Notes under the pieces: generated by a model
Database searches by the model: none
The model's input: the letters and a program-made list of their open reading frames with translations, nothing else
Told to the model about the DNA's origin: nothing
Program-made: the position numbers and the translations under genes
Shown here: positions 1-13,094 of the stretch, piece after piece
How the letters are laid out: every line of letters starts with the position of its first letter
Position numbering within the stretch: the first letter of the stretch is position 1
Source of the DNA: Camarhynchus parvulus
Lineage: Eukaryota; Chordata; Aves; Passeriformes; Thraupidae
Assembly (NCBI RefSeq): GCF_901933205.1
Contig: NC_044574.1
Coordinates: 17,221,733 to 17,285,732, forward strand
Direction: 5' to 3'
DNA: 64,000 nucleotides

Positions 1-2796
1 CTATTAAAGCTGTCTCCTGGAATGTTTCCAGTCCTCCCTTCTAGTCCCTCCCTTTTGCTTCCCTCCTGTCCTCCCAGTTCATGGGAACTGACTGCAGGAA
101 GAGCCTGCATCCCAAAAGCAGTCATCAGTCAATCTGAGAAATGAGATGATGGCACTGCCAAGACCAATAAATAATATTCATTCATTGGAGATGGTTATTT
201 GGAAAAATTTGATCCACTTGTGTTGTATTCTGTCTGGGCATTCATTTTCAAAAGTCAACTGTTTTTTACATAAAACAAAAAAAAAATTTCATTCTGTAAA
301 CTAGTTTTCATCATATATTTATTGGAAATGTGGGACTATTTATTCCCAGATCATTATTCTTCTACAGAGTACCAGAAGGCTTAAATCAGTTCTTCTTACA
401 GCTTTTCATTACGATCTATGCATTCAGCTCTCATATCTCCAATAGGAAATGGGCTAGAAGTAATGTAAGTGCATTGGCAGAAAATATTACAGATATGCCT
501 TGAGTTTATTTCCTCTTCAATTTAAACCATCCTTACCTAGGAGGGCTTCTCTTTCTGCAGTAAATTTTTCCCAGTGAAACAGTTTAAACCAGAGGCTTTT
601 AATAATCACTCTTATCAGAGACACATTCCCTTTACACATTATAGTTGTATATCCCTGGAACTACCCCTTGCTCTAAAAATGCATTTTTTGTGTTGCTCTT
701 ATTCTTCTAAATACTATTGAGTGAAAGGTTTAGAAGTTGTAGAATAAGTTTCCTTGAAACAAGAACATTACATCAGGGTTTCTTGCTTCCTGAAGTCAAG
801 TTGTATGCACTTTGATTTTTAGCACATTTTTTGGCTGAATTCACTGAAATGTGTTAAGTAACTTAATCATAGTATCTTTTATATTGCTTGATCGGTTCAA
901 ACAAACCTCTTGATACCTTGAATAAATCTTTCTCTTTAGGAATGATAAACCCTGACCATTTCCTTTCCCCCCATGGAAACTGGCAGTCCCCCTCCTGGCA
1001 GCTCCCATAAAGTGTTTATTGTGCCAGTGTCTGCTCTGTCACGTGTTTGCACTCTCAAATGGAGCTGGGTTTATGTAAAGCATGCATGCTACCATGCAGA
1101 TCTTTGATCCACAGTGAGCAAAGGCTGTTCACAGAGTTGGTAATAAATGGCTAAGAAGCTATTTAATGTGTCACAGCTGTGAATGACCAAGCGTGCTGCT
1201 GATCTGTTCCAGGACAAAAGCAGTTAGCTTAATTTAAACATCACTAAGGATGTTTTAAGGTAATTTACTTGATTTTTGCCTTGAGATTTAGGAACTTAAT
1301 CCCTTTCAGCTATCCTGCTTTCTCAATGAGAAGAGCTAATTGACTGTGTGACTGTCCATTTCAGGCTATCATACAATTGGTTCATTTAAATAACTTTTCT
1401 CAAAGGATTAAACTCACTTATTTGATGGTGCCCTGAAACAAATAAAGGCTTTCATGGGAATAGTTTTAATGTCTGGTCTCTGGACTACAGCTCACACCTT
1501 GCATGCATATAATCAGCTCCATTTCTCCAGTGGAAAATGGACTACAAGTTGTGCAAGTACAATGATATATTCAGTCCCAGAGTTAAGTAATTATATTCTT
1601 CAGTCTCTGATGTATTTAAGCAGTGTTCAAGTGCACAGTAGTTCCTGCACTTAAGCACTTGCTACATAGATAGTGAGTCTGATAAGCACCAGCAGCCATT
1701 TTTGTGCCCAGCAGCATGAGTTAAGCTCATCCTTAGGCAGGGTAAGCACCATGCTTGAAGCAAGCATTTTCACCTTGAGAACCTTCAGGCATCCTCCTAC
1801 TAGCGAGTTCATATCTTGTTAGTAAGCAGAAGGAAATGGTATATGTAGATGAGAGAAAAAACATTACAATATTAATATTCACTGTGCTAGACAGAAGCTG
1901 AACACATTTAAGTAACCATGCCCAATAAAGATAACAAATAACTTATTGCGAGTGTCAGTGGAGCTGTCTGGACCAATGATATGATTTTTTCTGGCAGGAC
2001 TAAAGTTAGATGCAGTTCCATATTCCATGAAATAGATTTATGTATCACTGGAGTTGACTCAGGCCTTCATATTTGCAAGATAAGTAAACCAAATGCTCTG
2101 CAAAATGTAGGATACACACAGACTTGCATGCAAATATGATCTTGAAGTAACATTAGAATCACATAATGGCTTAGGTTTGAAGGGAACCTAGTTCCATCTT
2201 CTTTGTTATGGGCAGGGACAGTTTCCACTAGATTAAGTTGTACAAAGCCCCATCCAACCTGATCCTGAGCATTTCCAATTACAGGTCCACAAATTCTCTG
2301 GCAACTTGTCCCAGTGTTTCATATTAACCCACCCTCATATTAAAGAAATTTTTAATGTCACTTCTTTTACTTAATAGATTCTATCTGATCTATATCTACC
2401 CTCTCTCATTTTAGAGCAGTTGGGCTGTGTCCTGTTACTGCAGGCCCTGCTAGAAAGTCTCTCTCCATATTTCTTACAAGTTCCCTTTCAGTGTTCAAAA
2501 GCGGCTATAAGGTCTTCCCAGAGCATTCTCTTCTCCAGGCTGAACAACTCCAACTCCTTCAGCCTGTCTTCATAGAAAAGGAATTCCAGCCTCTCATCAT
2601 TAGTCCAGAAGAAGGGATGTTGTATTGTATTGGCTTTTAATCATATGTGCATGTCTTTGCTTAAAATGTAATTTTCAGGGGAGTGCCCTCCTAGAGAAGT
2701 TCTGTTCTGAAACTTTATTGACTCTTAAAGGGGAAAAAGGTAAAAAGCTGTTCTAACCAGACCATCAAGTGTTTATTATTAATGTTTATTTTGCAG
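1..2796 (+). other. SLIT2: SLIT2 intron (3' part), no further exon seen
   Basis: Non-coding sequence upstream of the first visible SLIT2 exon, ending in a pyrimidine-rich acceptor with TTTTGCAG at 2789-2796. I looked for the preceding laminin-G exon in all frames and did not find it, so it must lie before the window. The only repeat recognised is the antisense CR1 fragment at about 2150-2615. Confidence 0.8.
2150..2615 (-). mobile_element. CR1 LINE 3'-end fragment, antisense
   Basis: Read on the minus strand, this resembles the 3' end of avian CR1 non-LTR retrotransposons. The plus strand starts with the reverse complement of the typical CR1 terminus (TAGAATCACATAATGG at about 2154) and runs through landmarks such as TTCTCCAGGCTGAACAACTCC near 2530. 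It is strongly diverged and 5'-truncated, as is usual for CR1, and cannot encode a working product. It lies in a SLIT2 intron about 180 bases upstream of an exon. Confidence 0.8.
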
Positions 2797-2951
2797 TGTG
2801 GAAACAATTAATGATGGAAATTTCCACATTGTGGAGCTGCTAGCTATGGATCAGATTCTATCTTTATCTATTGATGGAGGAAGCCCTAAGATAATTACCA
2901 ATTTGTCCAAGCAATCCACTCTGAACTTTGATTCTCCGCTGTATGTAGGAG
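2797..2951 (+). CDS. SLIT2: SLIT2 coding exon: laminin G domain, part
   Basis: A 155-base internal exon bounded by TTTTGCAG before 2797 and GTAAGAGG after 2951. Its first base completes a serine codon from the previous exon; then 51 codons follow and one base is left over, which joins the next exon as a glycine codon. The reading [19 protein letters not shown]...YVGG is the beta-sandwich of the SLIT2 laminin G domain and differs from mammalian SLIT2 only by conservative changes. The laminin G domain lies between EGF repeats near the C terminus of the secreted protein. The frame and both splice sites agree with the downstream exons. Confidence 0.96.
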
Positions 2952-5900
2952 GTAAGAGGATTTTATTGCTTCTTACTAGAGGTATTATAGATAATTAACT
3001 GTGGTAACATGTTTTAAGAAACACATTCTTGTGTTTCTTAAAGAGACTCATTCATTGATATAACTCCTTAAGATGAAACTTTGGAAGTTAATGTCAATGG
3101 CTTCAATTTTAAGAAATAATATGTCCTCAAACGACACTGGTTGCTTTTCTTTAATTATGTTTATTTTTTTATGACTGTAAAATTTTGTAAATTTCTGCTG
3201 TTATTTAGCCTTTTATTATACTGAAGAACTGTGCTCAACTTTGTTTAGCTTCATGAAGATTTAGTAATGCCTACTCAGAAAGTGTAGAATGGTAGCATTC
3301 TGTTTTGCTCATTTTACATTCCAATTTCCCTGTACTGATATCTGCAGGAAATGATAGCAGTGTGTAGAGCCATGAAGTATAATTTATGTCTGGAGATCTT
3401 ACTGCTTAGGGCTGATAGGAGTTAGGACACTAGGTAAGAATGTGCCCAGACAGTTGCCTCACTGCATGTGTCAGGGCTTAGGTTTTGTTTGTTTTGAGAA
3501 AAAAAATATTGTTTGTTTAATTGTTTTTTTAACTTGAGCAGCTAAACTATTTGAAAAATTTTGATCATTTGATGCCAGTTACTGTGTAGAACTGTGAGTT
3601 CAAACACATTGTTTTAACTAGCAGTTCCTGCTGGATTTCTATGGACCTCTGCAATCTAGATAAAAGTCAGAAAATTCAGCCAACACTTAGTGCCTCCTTA
3701 CTTGGTAGCAAGTCTAAGTTCTTAGGGTTCAGAGATTTGATTTGGCATGGGTTTTAAATACTATTTAAATGCTACAGATTTTCATGTTCTACTTAGTTTA
3801 ACCTTATACTCTTACAACAGGCATGTAAGGAGTTTCCTTCTGATCTGTTCTTTCTGTTAAAAAAAATGTACTTTCTTTTTCATTTTGCCTATTTCTTTTA
3901 TGTCTGAGAATAACTTTTTAGACTTAAGCATCTTGCCTCCTTGCAAAAAACTGTGCCATCAGCAGTACATTTGTTTGATGTACTGATACTTTCAAACATA
4001 GATTGCCCTCCAAAAATGCACATTGCATTTTTTCCTATGTATCACTTCTGTTTACACAGTGTCCTGTGCCACATTTGTAAGAGGGGGTGCTAGACTCTGA
4101 CAGGACACTGTGTGCTTGCTTACTTGTGTTATCAACATCAGTTTGTTTAATGACTTCTGAGCCCAATTATACTACTTGAAAGCTGAGCTTAGTGCAGAGC
4201 AATAATCCTCCTGTCTGTTAGAAGCACCTGTTGATGAAATGAGGCCAGACTGCCAACTGTAAACGTTTATTCTGGGCACATTGTTACCACTGCAGTGCTG
4301 ATTTGTGACATATGGTTCTCTTCCTTGCTTCTTCACCCTGCAGATCTGTGCCTCCATTAAGAGAATCACACAATCTGCATTGTCATCTTCAAGTATTGGA
4401 AGAATAACTTTTGGAACTAATCTTTTCTCTTAGTGGTTTGATATCTAAGAGCAGCAGTCTTTTGCATTCTAGTGCATGTTCCTTAGGGGGGTCCCGTGTT
4501 TATTCTATTATAATTTTTCACATTTAGGCTCCAAACAGACAATTATTTCTGCTGTCATAGAATATGTCAATCCAAAAAATAATAAAAACCAATCATAGAA
4601 ACACATTGTGACAAAATAAAGGAAAAAAAACCAGTAGGTTGACATTCAGATCTTAATCTTTCCTCTTCTTTATCTAATTTATCTGTTTATGATGTTTTTA
4701 AATTCTCAAGACAGGTAATTTTCACTCTTGTATCTTTATATCACCCATCTTTTTGAGATTCAATAATTTTTTTCTTATGCAACTATATCTAGATTTTTTC
4801 AGGGAATTTGATTACACATTTTTATCAGTTAAGAACTTAAATTCTCGCTAGGTTTTTATGCAGTATTTTTATCTTTGCCAAAGTCTTAGTTTGACACCTA
4901 AATCATCATGTAGCTTACACTTACTCTTACCACTTTCCTGCTAAAATGGCATTTCTGATAAGCATCACCTCAGTTGGCAGGCTGAAATTCAGACGTAACA
5001 GCAAGCCCTTGTACAGTGTGTGCTCTCATTCTCTCTCATCCCCTCTCTCTCTGCCTTCTCCTCCACTTCTTTTTTTTAATGTTACTCTTGAGTCACAATA
5101 TGCAGCTTGGTTTAAAAGGGGTAATTTAGCAATTTTTTTTACCAAAACTGAGCTAATTGATTTATAGCTTTTGGGGTTTTTTGCCTCTTCCGAGTGTATG
5201 GAGTGTGTGGTCAGAATACACATGCTTATGTTATTTTTCTGTCTTTCTGTAACAAATTTCAGTAAATCATATTGAAAGTGCATGGCTTTTGTAAGAATTC
5301 TTAAGGGACAATCTGTTTCTTCTCAAAAATTCTTCAAAGGAGTCACAGACATCACTGATACTTCACATTTTTCTCTTGGAAATTAGAGTGTATTTTACTA
5401 GTTGAGAGTGGCACCTTCTTTCATAGATGTCCCTATTTCTGAGACAGGTAGAGTATCAGCTGCTTCTCATTTGTGCCTGCTCTGTTCTGGCAGCTTCTAG
5501 AATTAGATACTTGTTTCGACAGTTTTACTGTGTGACTGTTATTTAAGAGAGATTCCTACCATTTGCGTCCTTCCAGTAATTTACCTGTAGTCTGGTTCAG
5601 CGTCCAAAAGCTTAAAAGGGGGTGGGAACTACTCTCTTACCTTGCCAAAAAAAAAAATCTGAAATATTTGTCTGTACTGCTTCTATGTCAGTTCTTTCCT
5701 AACTGGTAAAGAATCTTTATACAAAAATTATCTTAAGAAATATTTCTAAAGAATATAAACAGGTTTTATACACACTTTGGCCTTCTGACATTTGGTATCT
5801 TGCTAGAAGAAGCAAAAGTGCATAGGCTGAAAACTTGTGCATATGTTTTCATTGTGTTTCCAAATATTTCCCTTATTAGAGAACATAGAAAAAAAATTTC

Positions 5901-8633
5901 TGTGTGTGATATACCACCTATTACCTGGTATCATACATACGTGTTTATATGGTTCCCAGAAATCACATCTAAGTTTCCTGACACTTTCAAGTATAACATC
6001 TAGTTTAGCCTTACATTGATGTAAGTTTTATGCACCTTTATTTTTACAAAAAGTAAATTCAGTGCATCTATTCTGCTGAGATACTTCAAGCATATTCTGT
6101 GAACATTAGCTGAGTGTGGCTTTCAAGGGAGACAACAGGGTGAAGGGGCCTTGATGATTCTGCCCTGTCCCTGGTTTGAGAATATGGCAGGTAGATGTGA
6201 GGAGATGGAAATTCATGATTGTTTGCAGTCTGAGTCTTTTAATATAATAGTTCAAAGCCTATTTTACAGTTTGACCCTGCCTGAGTGCCAGGTGCCCATC
6301 AAAGCCACTCTGTCATCCCCCTCCTCAACTGGACAGGGGAGAGGAAATGTAGTGAAAGCTCATAAACTGAGATGCAGATGGGAAAAGAACTCTCGCTGAT
6401 TACTGATGTGGCAAAACAGACTCAACTTGAAGAAATTAATTTAATGTATTACCAGTCCAAATCACAGTAGGATAAGGAGAGGTAAAACATTTCTTAAAGA
6501 CACCTTCCCTCCACCCTTCCGTCCTTCTCAGGCTTAACTTCTTTCCCCTCAGTTTTCCATCTCCTTCCTACAAGCAGTGCAGGCACATGAGGAATATGGG
6601 TTATGGTCTCTTCATCACATTGTTTCTGCCATTGCTTCCTCCTCAGAGAAGGGAGTCCTTCCCCTCTTCCAGGTGGGGTCCCCCACAGGGGAGATAGTTC
6701 TCCACAAACTGCTCCTGCATGGATCCCTTGTTTCCCATGGGATGCAGTTCTTCAGGAACAGGCTGCTCCAGCATGGGTCCCCCATGGGATCACAAGTCCA
6801 AGGAAAGCCTGCTCCAGTGGGGGCTCCTGTCTTCACAGGTCCTGCCAGGAGCCTGCTCCAGCACCAGCTTCCCATGGGGTCACAGTCTTCTCTGGAGCAT
6901 CCACCTGCTCCAGCATGGTCTCCTCCATGGGCTGCAGGTGGATCTCTGCTCCCCTGAGAATGTCCATGGGCTGCAGGAGCACAGCTGTCTCACCATGGGC
7001 TGCAGGGCATCTCAGCTCCAGTACCAGAGAACTCCTCCTCCTCCTGCTTTGCTGACCCCAGTGTCTACAGAGCTGCTCCTCAAATGTTCTCACTCCTCTC
7101 TGGTCACATCTGCACAATTACTCTTTTGGGTTTTTTTTACTTTATAGATATGTTATCACACAGCTGATTGGCTTGGCCTAGGCAGACTTGACAGGTCCCT
7201 CCTGGACACAGCTGGCATTGGCTCTCTTGGACACAGTGGACACTTCTGGCACCTTCTTGGAGAAGCCTGACCACACAAACCCCATACACTTACTTAACTG
7301 ATAAGATCAAAGAAGTATGGATAAGATCAACAGTATGGATACAATATTATTCATTTCTATAATCACTGAAGCCTAGCACAAATGAAATTACAATAACCTC
7401 TAATTGAAAGGCAGGTCTACTTCATTAGGTTACTGCATGAACTCTCTTAAACTGTTTAGAGTAATATAGAAAGCTATTTAAAGTATCAGTTTACATGGAT
7501 AAGGAGCAACTATGCAGAACATTGCTGCTTTCTTGTCATTATTCAAGTATCAGAATGAAAATTGTTGATTTTGTCTAGGAATAAACCTATGCAGCTAATA
7601 AGAATATTTATTTTCAGGTAAACAGATCCTTTTTATGCTCAGTGTACTTTGATTTCCTTTATTTGTGAATCTCAGGACTCATTTGGGCATTTGTGTATTC
7701 ATTATTAGAAAGCACTCTCTTAAGAGCTATCTGCTATAGGCTAATATATTGGCAATAAGTTAAAGGAAACAAAAAGTAGGGGGTAGGAGTAGAAGAACCT
7801 CATGTTTACAAGAAAACATTTGATAGTAATGTTCCTTCTGAATTATTCTTGAATGATTATAACAGGATAAGTGCATCACATACACCTACTGCTCTAATTA
7901 CACCTGTAACTCTAGACTGTAACAGAGGAATTACTCTGAAAATGGCCAACATTGGGGACATTTGCATTATCTAAAACTGTATACACATAGTAGTTGGATG
8001 TTGAATTATTTTTATTATTGATTGTTTTAGACTGTAATGGCAAACTGAATGGCTTTTAGTTTTATTTTATTAATCTGTCTTTAATACATGCTAAACAAAA
8101 GTTTTTTTGGTTTTGGAACCTCAACCTGTTAAACTATCCTTTCCAAGAAATTTTCCATAGCAAAAGCTCACATTTGAAATGTGTATGCTAGCTCCATTTT
8201 GATGAGCTGGTCCTACTAAATTCTTCTGGATTTGAGTATCTTAACTCACAAAAAAATTACATATCAGCTGCTAAATTTCAACAACCTTTGTTTTTCTGGG
8301 ATTCAGAAACTGTGTGCTATCCTGGACTTAAATGCACTAGGGAAAAACTGGGCAAAGCTGACCTTTTCACAGCTCTGAGCTTCCTTTCTGGTGAAGTCTT
8401 ATATTCATCTCTTAAACATGACTTAGAGTTTTACAGGTTTGGAGCTGGTTTACATGCATGCTGGACAACCAGGACAATTTCCAAAAACTAAATTATTGTT
8501 CGTTCTAGTTTGAATAGCTAAGAATAATTAATTTAGAAGAAACATTCCTCTAAAAGTGTTTTAAAAATGGAGAAAATTGTATAGAAAATTGTGAGATTAT
8601 TACACTGGTTATTTGTTATTATTAATTTTCTAG
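2952..8633 (+). other. SLIT2: SLIT2 intron, 5.7 kb
   Basis: Begins GTAAGAGG and ends TTTTCTAG. It is AT-rich sequence with no additional exon that I can support. Its one clear insertion is an antisense, GC-rich avian LTR at about 6270-7290, which stands out sharply from its AT-rich surroundings. Confidence 0.85.
6270..7290 (-). mobile_element. Long avian LTR (ERV-derived), antisense, in SLIT2 intron
   Basis: A GC-rich, roughly 1-kb repeat. From about 6690 to 6980 it contains an internal degenerate tandem motif of ~50-60 bases, recurring as 'CTGCTCCAGCATGG...CCCATGGG'. Its left edge (GACCCTGCCTGAGTGCCAGG, about 6273) and right edge (...GCCTGACCACACAAACCCCATAC, to about 7288) match, from memory, the two ends of a long LTR common in bird genomes; I recall this as a TguLTR5-like family but cannot check the name. 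A second copy in the opposite orientation is at 61,508-61,770. No retroviral coding region flanks it, so it is probably a solo LTR. The open frames inside it are readings of the tandem motif. Confidence 0.7.
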
Positions 8634-8922
8634 GCATGCCTGTGAAAAACAACATAGCAGCTTTGCGCCAGTCACCAGGGCAGAACGGCACTAGCTTCCA
8701 TGGCTGCATCCGGAATCTATATATCAACAGTGAACTCCAGGACTTCAGAAATGTGCCCCTGCAAGTGGGAATTCTGCCAGGTTGTGAGCCTTGCCATAAG
8801 AAGGTTTGTGTGCATGGCACATGCCATGCTACCAGCCAGTCAGGCTTCTCCTGTGAGTGCGAAGGCGGATGGACCGGACCGCTCTGTGATCAGCAAACCA
8901 ACGACCCGTGTCTCGGAAATAA
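8634..8922 (+). CDS. SLIT2: SLIT2 coding exon: end of laminin G and next EGF repeat
   Basis: A 289-base exon between TTTTCTAG and GTATGTCC. Two bases complete a glycine codon, 95 codons follow, and two bases begin a lysine codon. The first part closes the laminin G domain ([20 protein letters not shown]). The second part is a six-cysteine EGF-like repeat: [14 protein letters not shown]...[13 protein letters not shown]. Compared with mammalian SLIT2, substitutions cluster in the loop after the HGTC motif (HATSQSGFS here), while every cysteine is kept. The exon ends inside the next EGF repeat at NDPCLGNK. Confidence 0.97.
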
Positions 8923-11900
8923 GTATGTCCTAACTCAAGAAAAAACAGTAGTATAATGTGCACATATGTCTCCTGTTATCTGTATTTTTTTTCCATAAAA
9001 GTTCACACTTAAAAGAAGCAACATAGCCTGGGCATGTAAAAGTGAAAACAGCATCCAGGTTTTAGCATATGTTCTTTCCATAAACCTAATGAGGGAAAGT
9101 CCCCAGTTCAGGGGAGCAAATTCATATATCTCACTGAAGTTTTGCCTAAAGCCTGGGAGGTGCTCTTGTATACTTCTGTATGGGCTTCTTTTGTAATGAG
9201 ATGCACTGATGCAACTGTGGGTATGACCCTTGAAACAAAAATAATTTTGAAGTAGTTGCAAATGGAAAAAAAAGGTATTTTCTTATTTTCAGTTGTAAAG
9301 AATAAGGTAATTAAATCATTAATAATATTATTAATAATATTATTAATAATAAAAATAATATTCTCTACTGTGTTTTTGAAAAATGATACAATGGACATAC
9401 CTAATATTTTATACTTTCAGAGTACCCCAGGTTTTAGGAGGAAAATAGATTTCAATCTGTATGGTGAACTTCTGTTTGAGTATAGTAATTCTATTTACTG
9501 ATTTGAGCAGAAAATTTTAGTTTAGATATTTATATATGTCTATAGGAAGATTCTTGTATATAAATTTGTGGAGATAGAAAAAATTATGTATAATTGTGTA
9601 TATGATAGTATTGATATCTATGCATTATTAATCTTTCAAATTTACTGTAGAGACAGATCTTATTTGGGTTCATGGACTCCCAGCACAAGAAGATCAGAAA
9701 CTTCAGAAGTTCAAAGCTATTTTGTATTTATTCATCTTGGGCAACAAGATGCCATTCTGTTTGTCCTTATCACTGTCCTTATTACAGCTTGGCAACATAT
9801 TTTTTTTTTCTTTCTGTTCAATCAAACTTGCTTGGGTCTTTTGGCTGCTGCTTTTTTCAGCGCAGCATTTGCCAATGTAATTTTTGACTTTTAAGGACCA
9901 GTGGCCTAAGTTTTCTGAGATTCTAATAAGACGATTTTTAAGTCCTGTATAATATGATGTTTAAATCATCTTTTCACATAGTGTGTTGAGAGTCTGACTC
10001 TTTAAAATTTTATACAGCAGTTAGTATTAGTATTATAATGCTTTGCAACAGAGTTTTATTTATATTGGTTATAGACTCTTTCAGTACCTTTAAAGATTTG
10101 AACTCTTCCCAGAGCTAGAGCAGTCAGGTTTTGAAGAATATCATTATAGCATTTAAGTTTTTATTGGTCATTTCTTAGGCTGTCCTCTTTCACAGTAACT
10201 TTAAAGAAGGGTAGTCACAGCAGGTTATAAAATGCAAATGTGACTTTATATTTCAATACTTCAGGATTAAAAAATAATATCAAATTGTACCCACAAGTTC
10301 TACTATCAGAAAAGCCAGAGAATATGTTAAACTGCCCTTGAAATACTAGATTCTTCATTGTTTCTCATAACTGTGCCCATTATCACCCAAACTGAGTGCA
10401 TTTTTGCAGCAAATTATGAAGTTATCAGTATCAGATGTAGGCAGTATCAAAGACACAAGTAAGTGAGCAGTGTTAATACTTTGTTTTCTCTTCAGAGTTT
10501 TGGGTTTGTTTCAGCTGTATACAGTGCTGTGAGCTTTTGAGAGAGAAAGCCAAACCATTTTTTTTGTATTTGGAGTGGAGGAGGGCTTCGTTGTTCTTTA
10601 CTTCCAGGGGATCTTCATTCTGTATTTCTTGATTCATCTCAAAATTGTCTATTGAATAGATGCATTTTATCCATCTGATACAGTTTGACATTCTGTTTTA
10701 TATGAGCAACAGACTTGTCACTGTGATCTCTGTTTCAAAAGTGTAGGTGATCTTTTGGAGATATACATCATGAAAAGGCTAAAGACACATTTACTTTACC
10801 TACATCTAGGTGTTTGAATTCAAAATATAGTGACCAAAGTTTGTTCTCTAGTCAGTAAAGGTATAAGCACATTTCAAAAGAATAAATAAGAATTCAAGTC
10901 GTCTAATCATGTTCTAGATAAGCTCATTTCTCCCCATGACTGACTGTGTCTGGAGCTTATGGCAATTATACATCCAACTTGAGTGCCTGACACAGGTACC
11001 TAAAATTAGATGAGATGAAACTGTGCCCAAGAGTTTGCGCTTAGCTTGATGTTCCTTTCAGTACAGTCAGAAGATGAAATTTAGAGCTTCAAAGAGCAGG
11101 TGGAAACAAAAGTATGAGAGTTGGCATTAGCTAAAATTTAATCATCTTCTAAGTAAAAGCAAAACTTTACCAAAGATCTTGACAGAGATTGCTTTGGTAT
11201 CTAAAGCCTGTATAGAGCATGTCAGGATGTCAGTGCCACCTGAGTAACTGTAGATCAGATGTCCTAAAAGTGGATTTTTATATATGGTGAAAAGATCAAA
11301 TGCTGAACATAATGAAAAATAAACAAAAGCTATCTGCCCCATGTCTAAGTGTTCCATTTTGAATTACTAAATAACAGTTTTGAAATATCAGAGCTCAACC
11401 ACAGGAACAATTTTTAATTTTTGTAGAGAATGTGGTTGCTTCAAAATACTGACTAATAGAGAAGTAGGAGGTGCTTAACCTATTAGTTTTATATTTGCAG
11501 GTTTTAATCCCAGACTGGTTATGTTGTCTTAAAATTTCAAAATGAGATGTTGCTCTTACTAGAATTCTTCTTTTAAGACAACATGAAATTTTAGATTAAT
11601 TTTTGCTATCTTCAAATTGAAACAAATTATGTTATTTTAGATCAAATGGGATTTTTTTTAATCTCAATTTTTTCACTTATTTAGGTGGCTGTCATAACAT
11701 ACTAAGGAGGTTGTGAGTTCAAGAGTCGTACACTACAGAGAGGAAGAAGTTTAGAGAACAGAAACATGAGGAAGGGTGACGTGTATGTCAGGATTGTGTG
11801 TCAGGAGCATTCCTCCCCACAGAGGAATTTTCACTGTGATCTCCCTAAGAAACAGTATTTAGATAGAAAATTTTTCTATGGAAAAAACAACTAAAGAGAA

Positions 11901-12882
11901 TAACCTTATTTTTGAAAGGAAGTTATTGATCCTGTACTGCCAGATGAGGAAAGGGAAGTAATTCTATTCCAAGTCATTGGTGATGGTTTCAGAAGATAAA
12001 ATCCCCTGATGTTCAGCTTACATCTAGGAACAGGTAATTAAGCATCCTTCTTTTGGGAAGCACCACCTCCCTCTCCAAGAGAAGTAAGACCAGCTGTGTG
12101 CTCCCATACTACTGTACATCAAAACTTAGCAGATGCAGATTACTCACAATCTTTTTTGTATTAACAACAAGATTTGAGCCTGACCCAAATGTTTATTGAA
12201 GCTCAACCAGGAAATTAGCTGCTTTAATCACTATGGGTGAGACTTGACAATGCACAGCCTCACCTAGTGTGAGGTTTGGTATGAATTCTGGGGGAGTGCT
12301 GTTGCCTTGCAGTGAAGCCCAGAACTGCCTCAGATATTACAAGGCCCTGCTACTTGAAGTTGGTGATACAGACTAAGGTATTTGAAGGGAAAGCACATGT
12401 GCAACTTGAAACTGCCATTGCTTGAGTCAGAATAGCTTCTCTTAGGAAGTAGCTGACCTGTCTTTGTGCTGGGAGCCCCATATTTCATGAGTGACAATAT
12501 GGAGTTTCTTTTAAGTGTTACACAAACCAGGATTTCAGGTGAGTTTCTTTTTTCTTTGGCTTGATTTTGTTGTGTTCTTCTCAAAAGCATGCTGAAATTT
12601 AGGTAGACAGGAAATGTTTTTAATATTTGTGGCCTGTAAAATTTTTCCATAACACATCTACAGTGGCTATTTTCTGGTGAGAGGGAGTTCTGTACTGCAG
12701 CTTGTTTTGTGTAAACCTGCATACTAATTATAAACCACTTCACTGCGTCTCACTGAAAAAGTCCATTAGAAACAAAAGCAATTTCTTCTGAGTACAGTCC
12801 AAAGTATTTGTAGTTAATGTTGCTTAGCCTGAACTTTGATGAATAATTTATTTTTATTCTCTTGGGCTTGTTTCCCCTGTAG
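8923..12882 (+). other. SLIT2: SLIT2 intron, 4.0 kb
   Basis: Begins GTATGTCC and ends TTTCCCCTGTAG. AT-rich with no supportable extra exon. The only structure noted is a palindromic AAT/ATT run at about 9317-9362. Confidence 0.85.
9317..9362. repeat. Palindromic AT-only microsatellite (AAT/ATT)
   Basis: Alternating TAATAATATTATTAATAATA-type sequence made only of A and T. It is its own near reverse complement, so it could form a hairpin or cruciform. No transcript or protein feature is associated with it. Confidence 0.85.
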
Positions 12883-13094
12883 ATGTGTGCATGGTACCTG
12901 CTTGCCGATCAATGCATTTTCATACAGTTGTAAATGCCTGCAGGGACATGGGGGAGTCCTCTGTGATGAAGAGGAAATGCTGCTTAACCCCTGCCAATCC
13001 ATCAGGTGTAAACATGGCAAATGCAGGCTTTCAGGACTTGGGAAACCATATTGCGAATGCGGCAGCGGATACACGGGGGACAGTTGTGATAAAG
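12883..13094 (+). CDS. SLIT2: SLIT2 coding exon: last two EGF repeats
   Basis: A 212-base exon between CCCCTGTAG and GTAAAAAC. One base completes a lysine codon, 70 codons follow, and one base starts a glutamate codon. It encodes the remainder of one EGF repeat ([16 protein letters not shown]...GHGGVLCD) and all of the next ([13 protein letters not shown]...[14 protein letters not shown]). Cysteine spacing is canonical for EGF-like modules. The residues between the two repeats (EEEMLLN) are slightly changed from mammalian SLIT2. The exon leads straight into the cystine-knot exon. Confidence 0.97.

Noticed and set aside
6577..7147. Overlapping frames of 86-150 codons on both strands
   Set aside because: They lie inside the antisense LTR and reflect its GC-rich tandem motif; no known domain, and no agreement with the SLIT2 frame.
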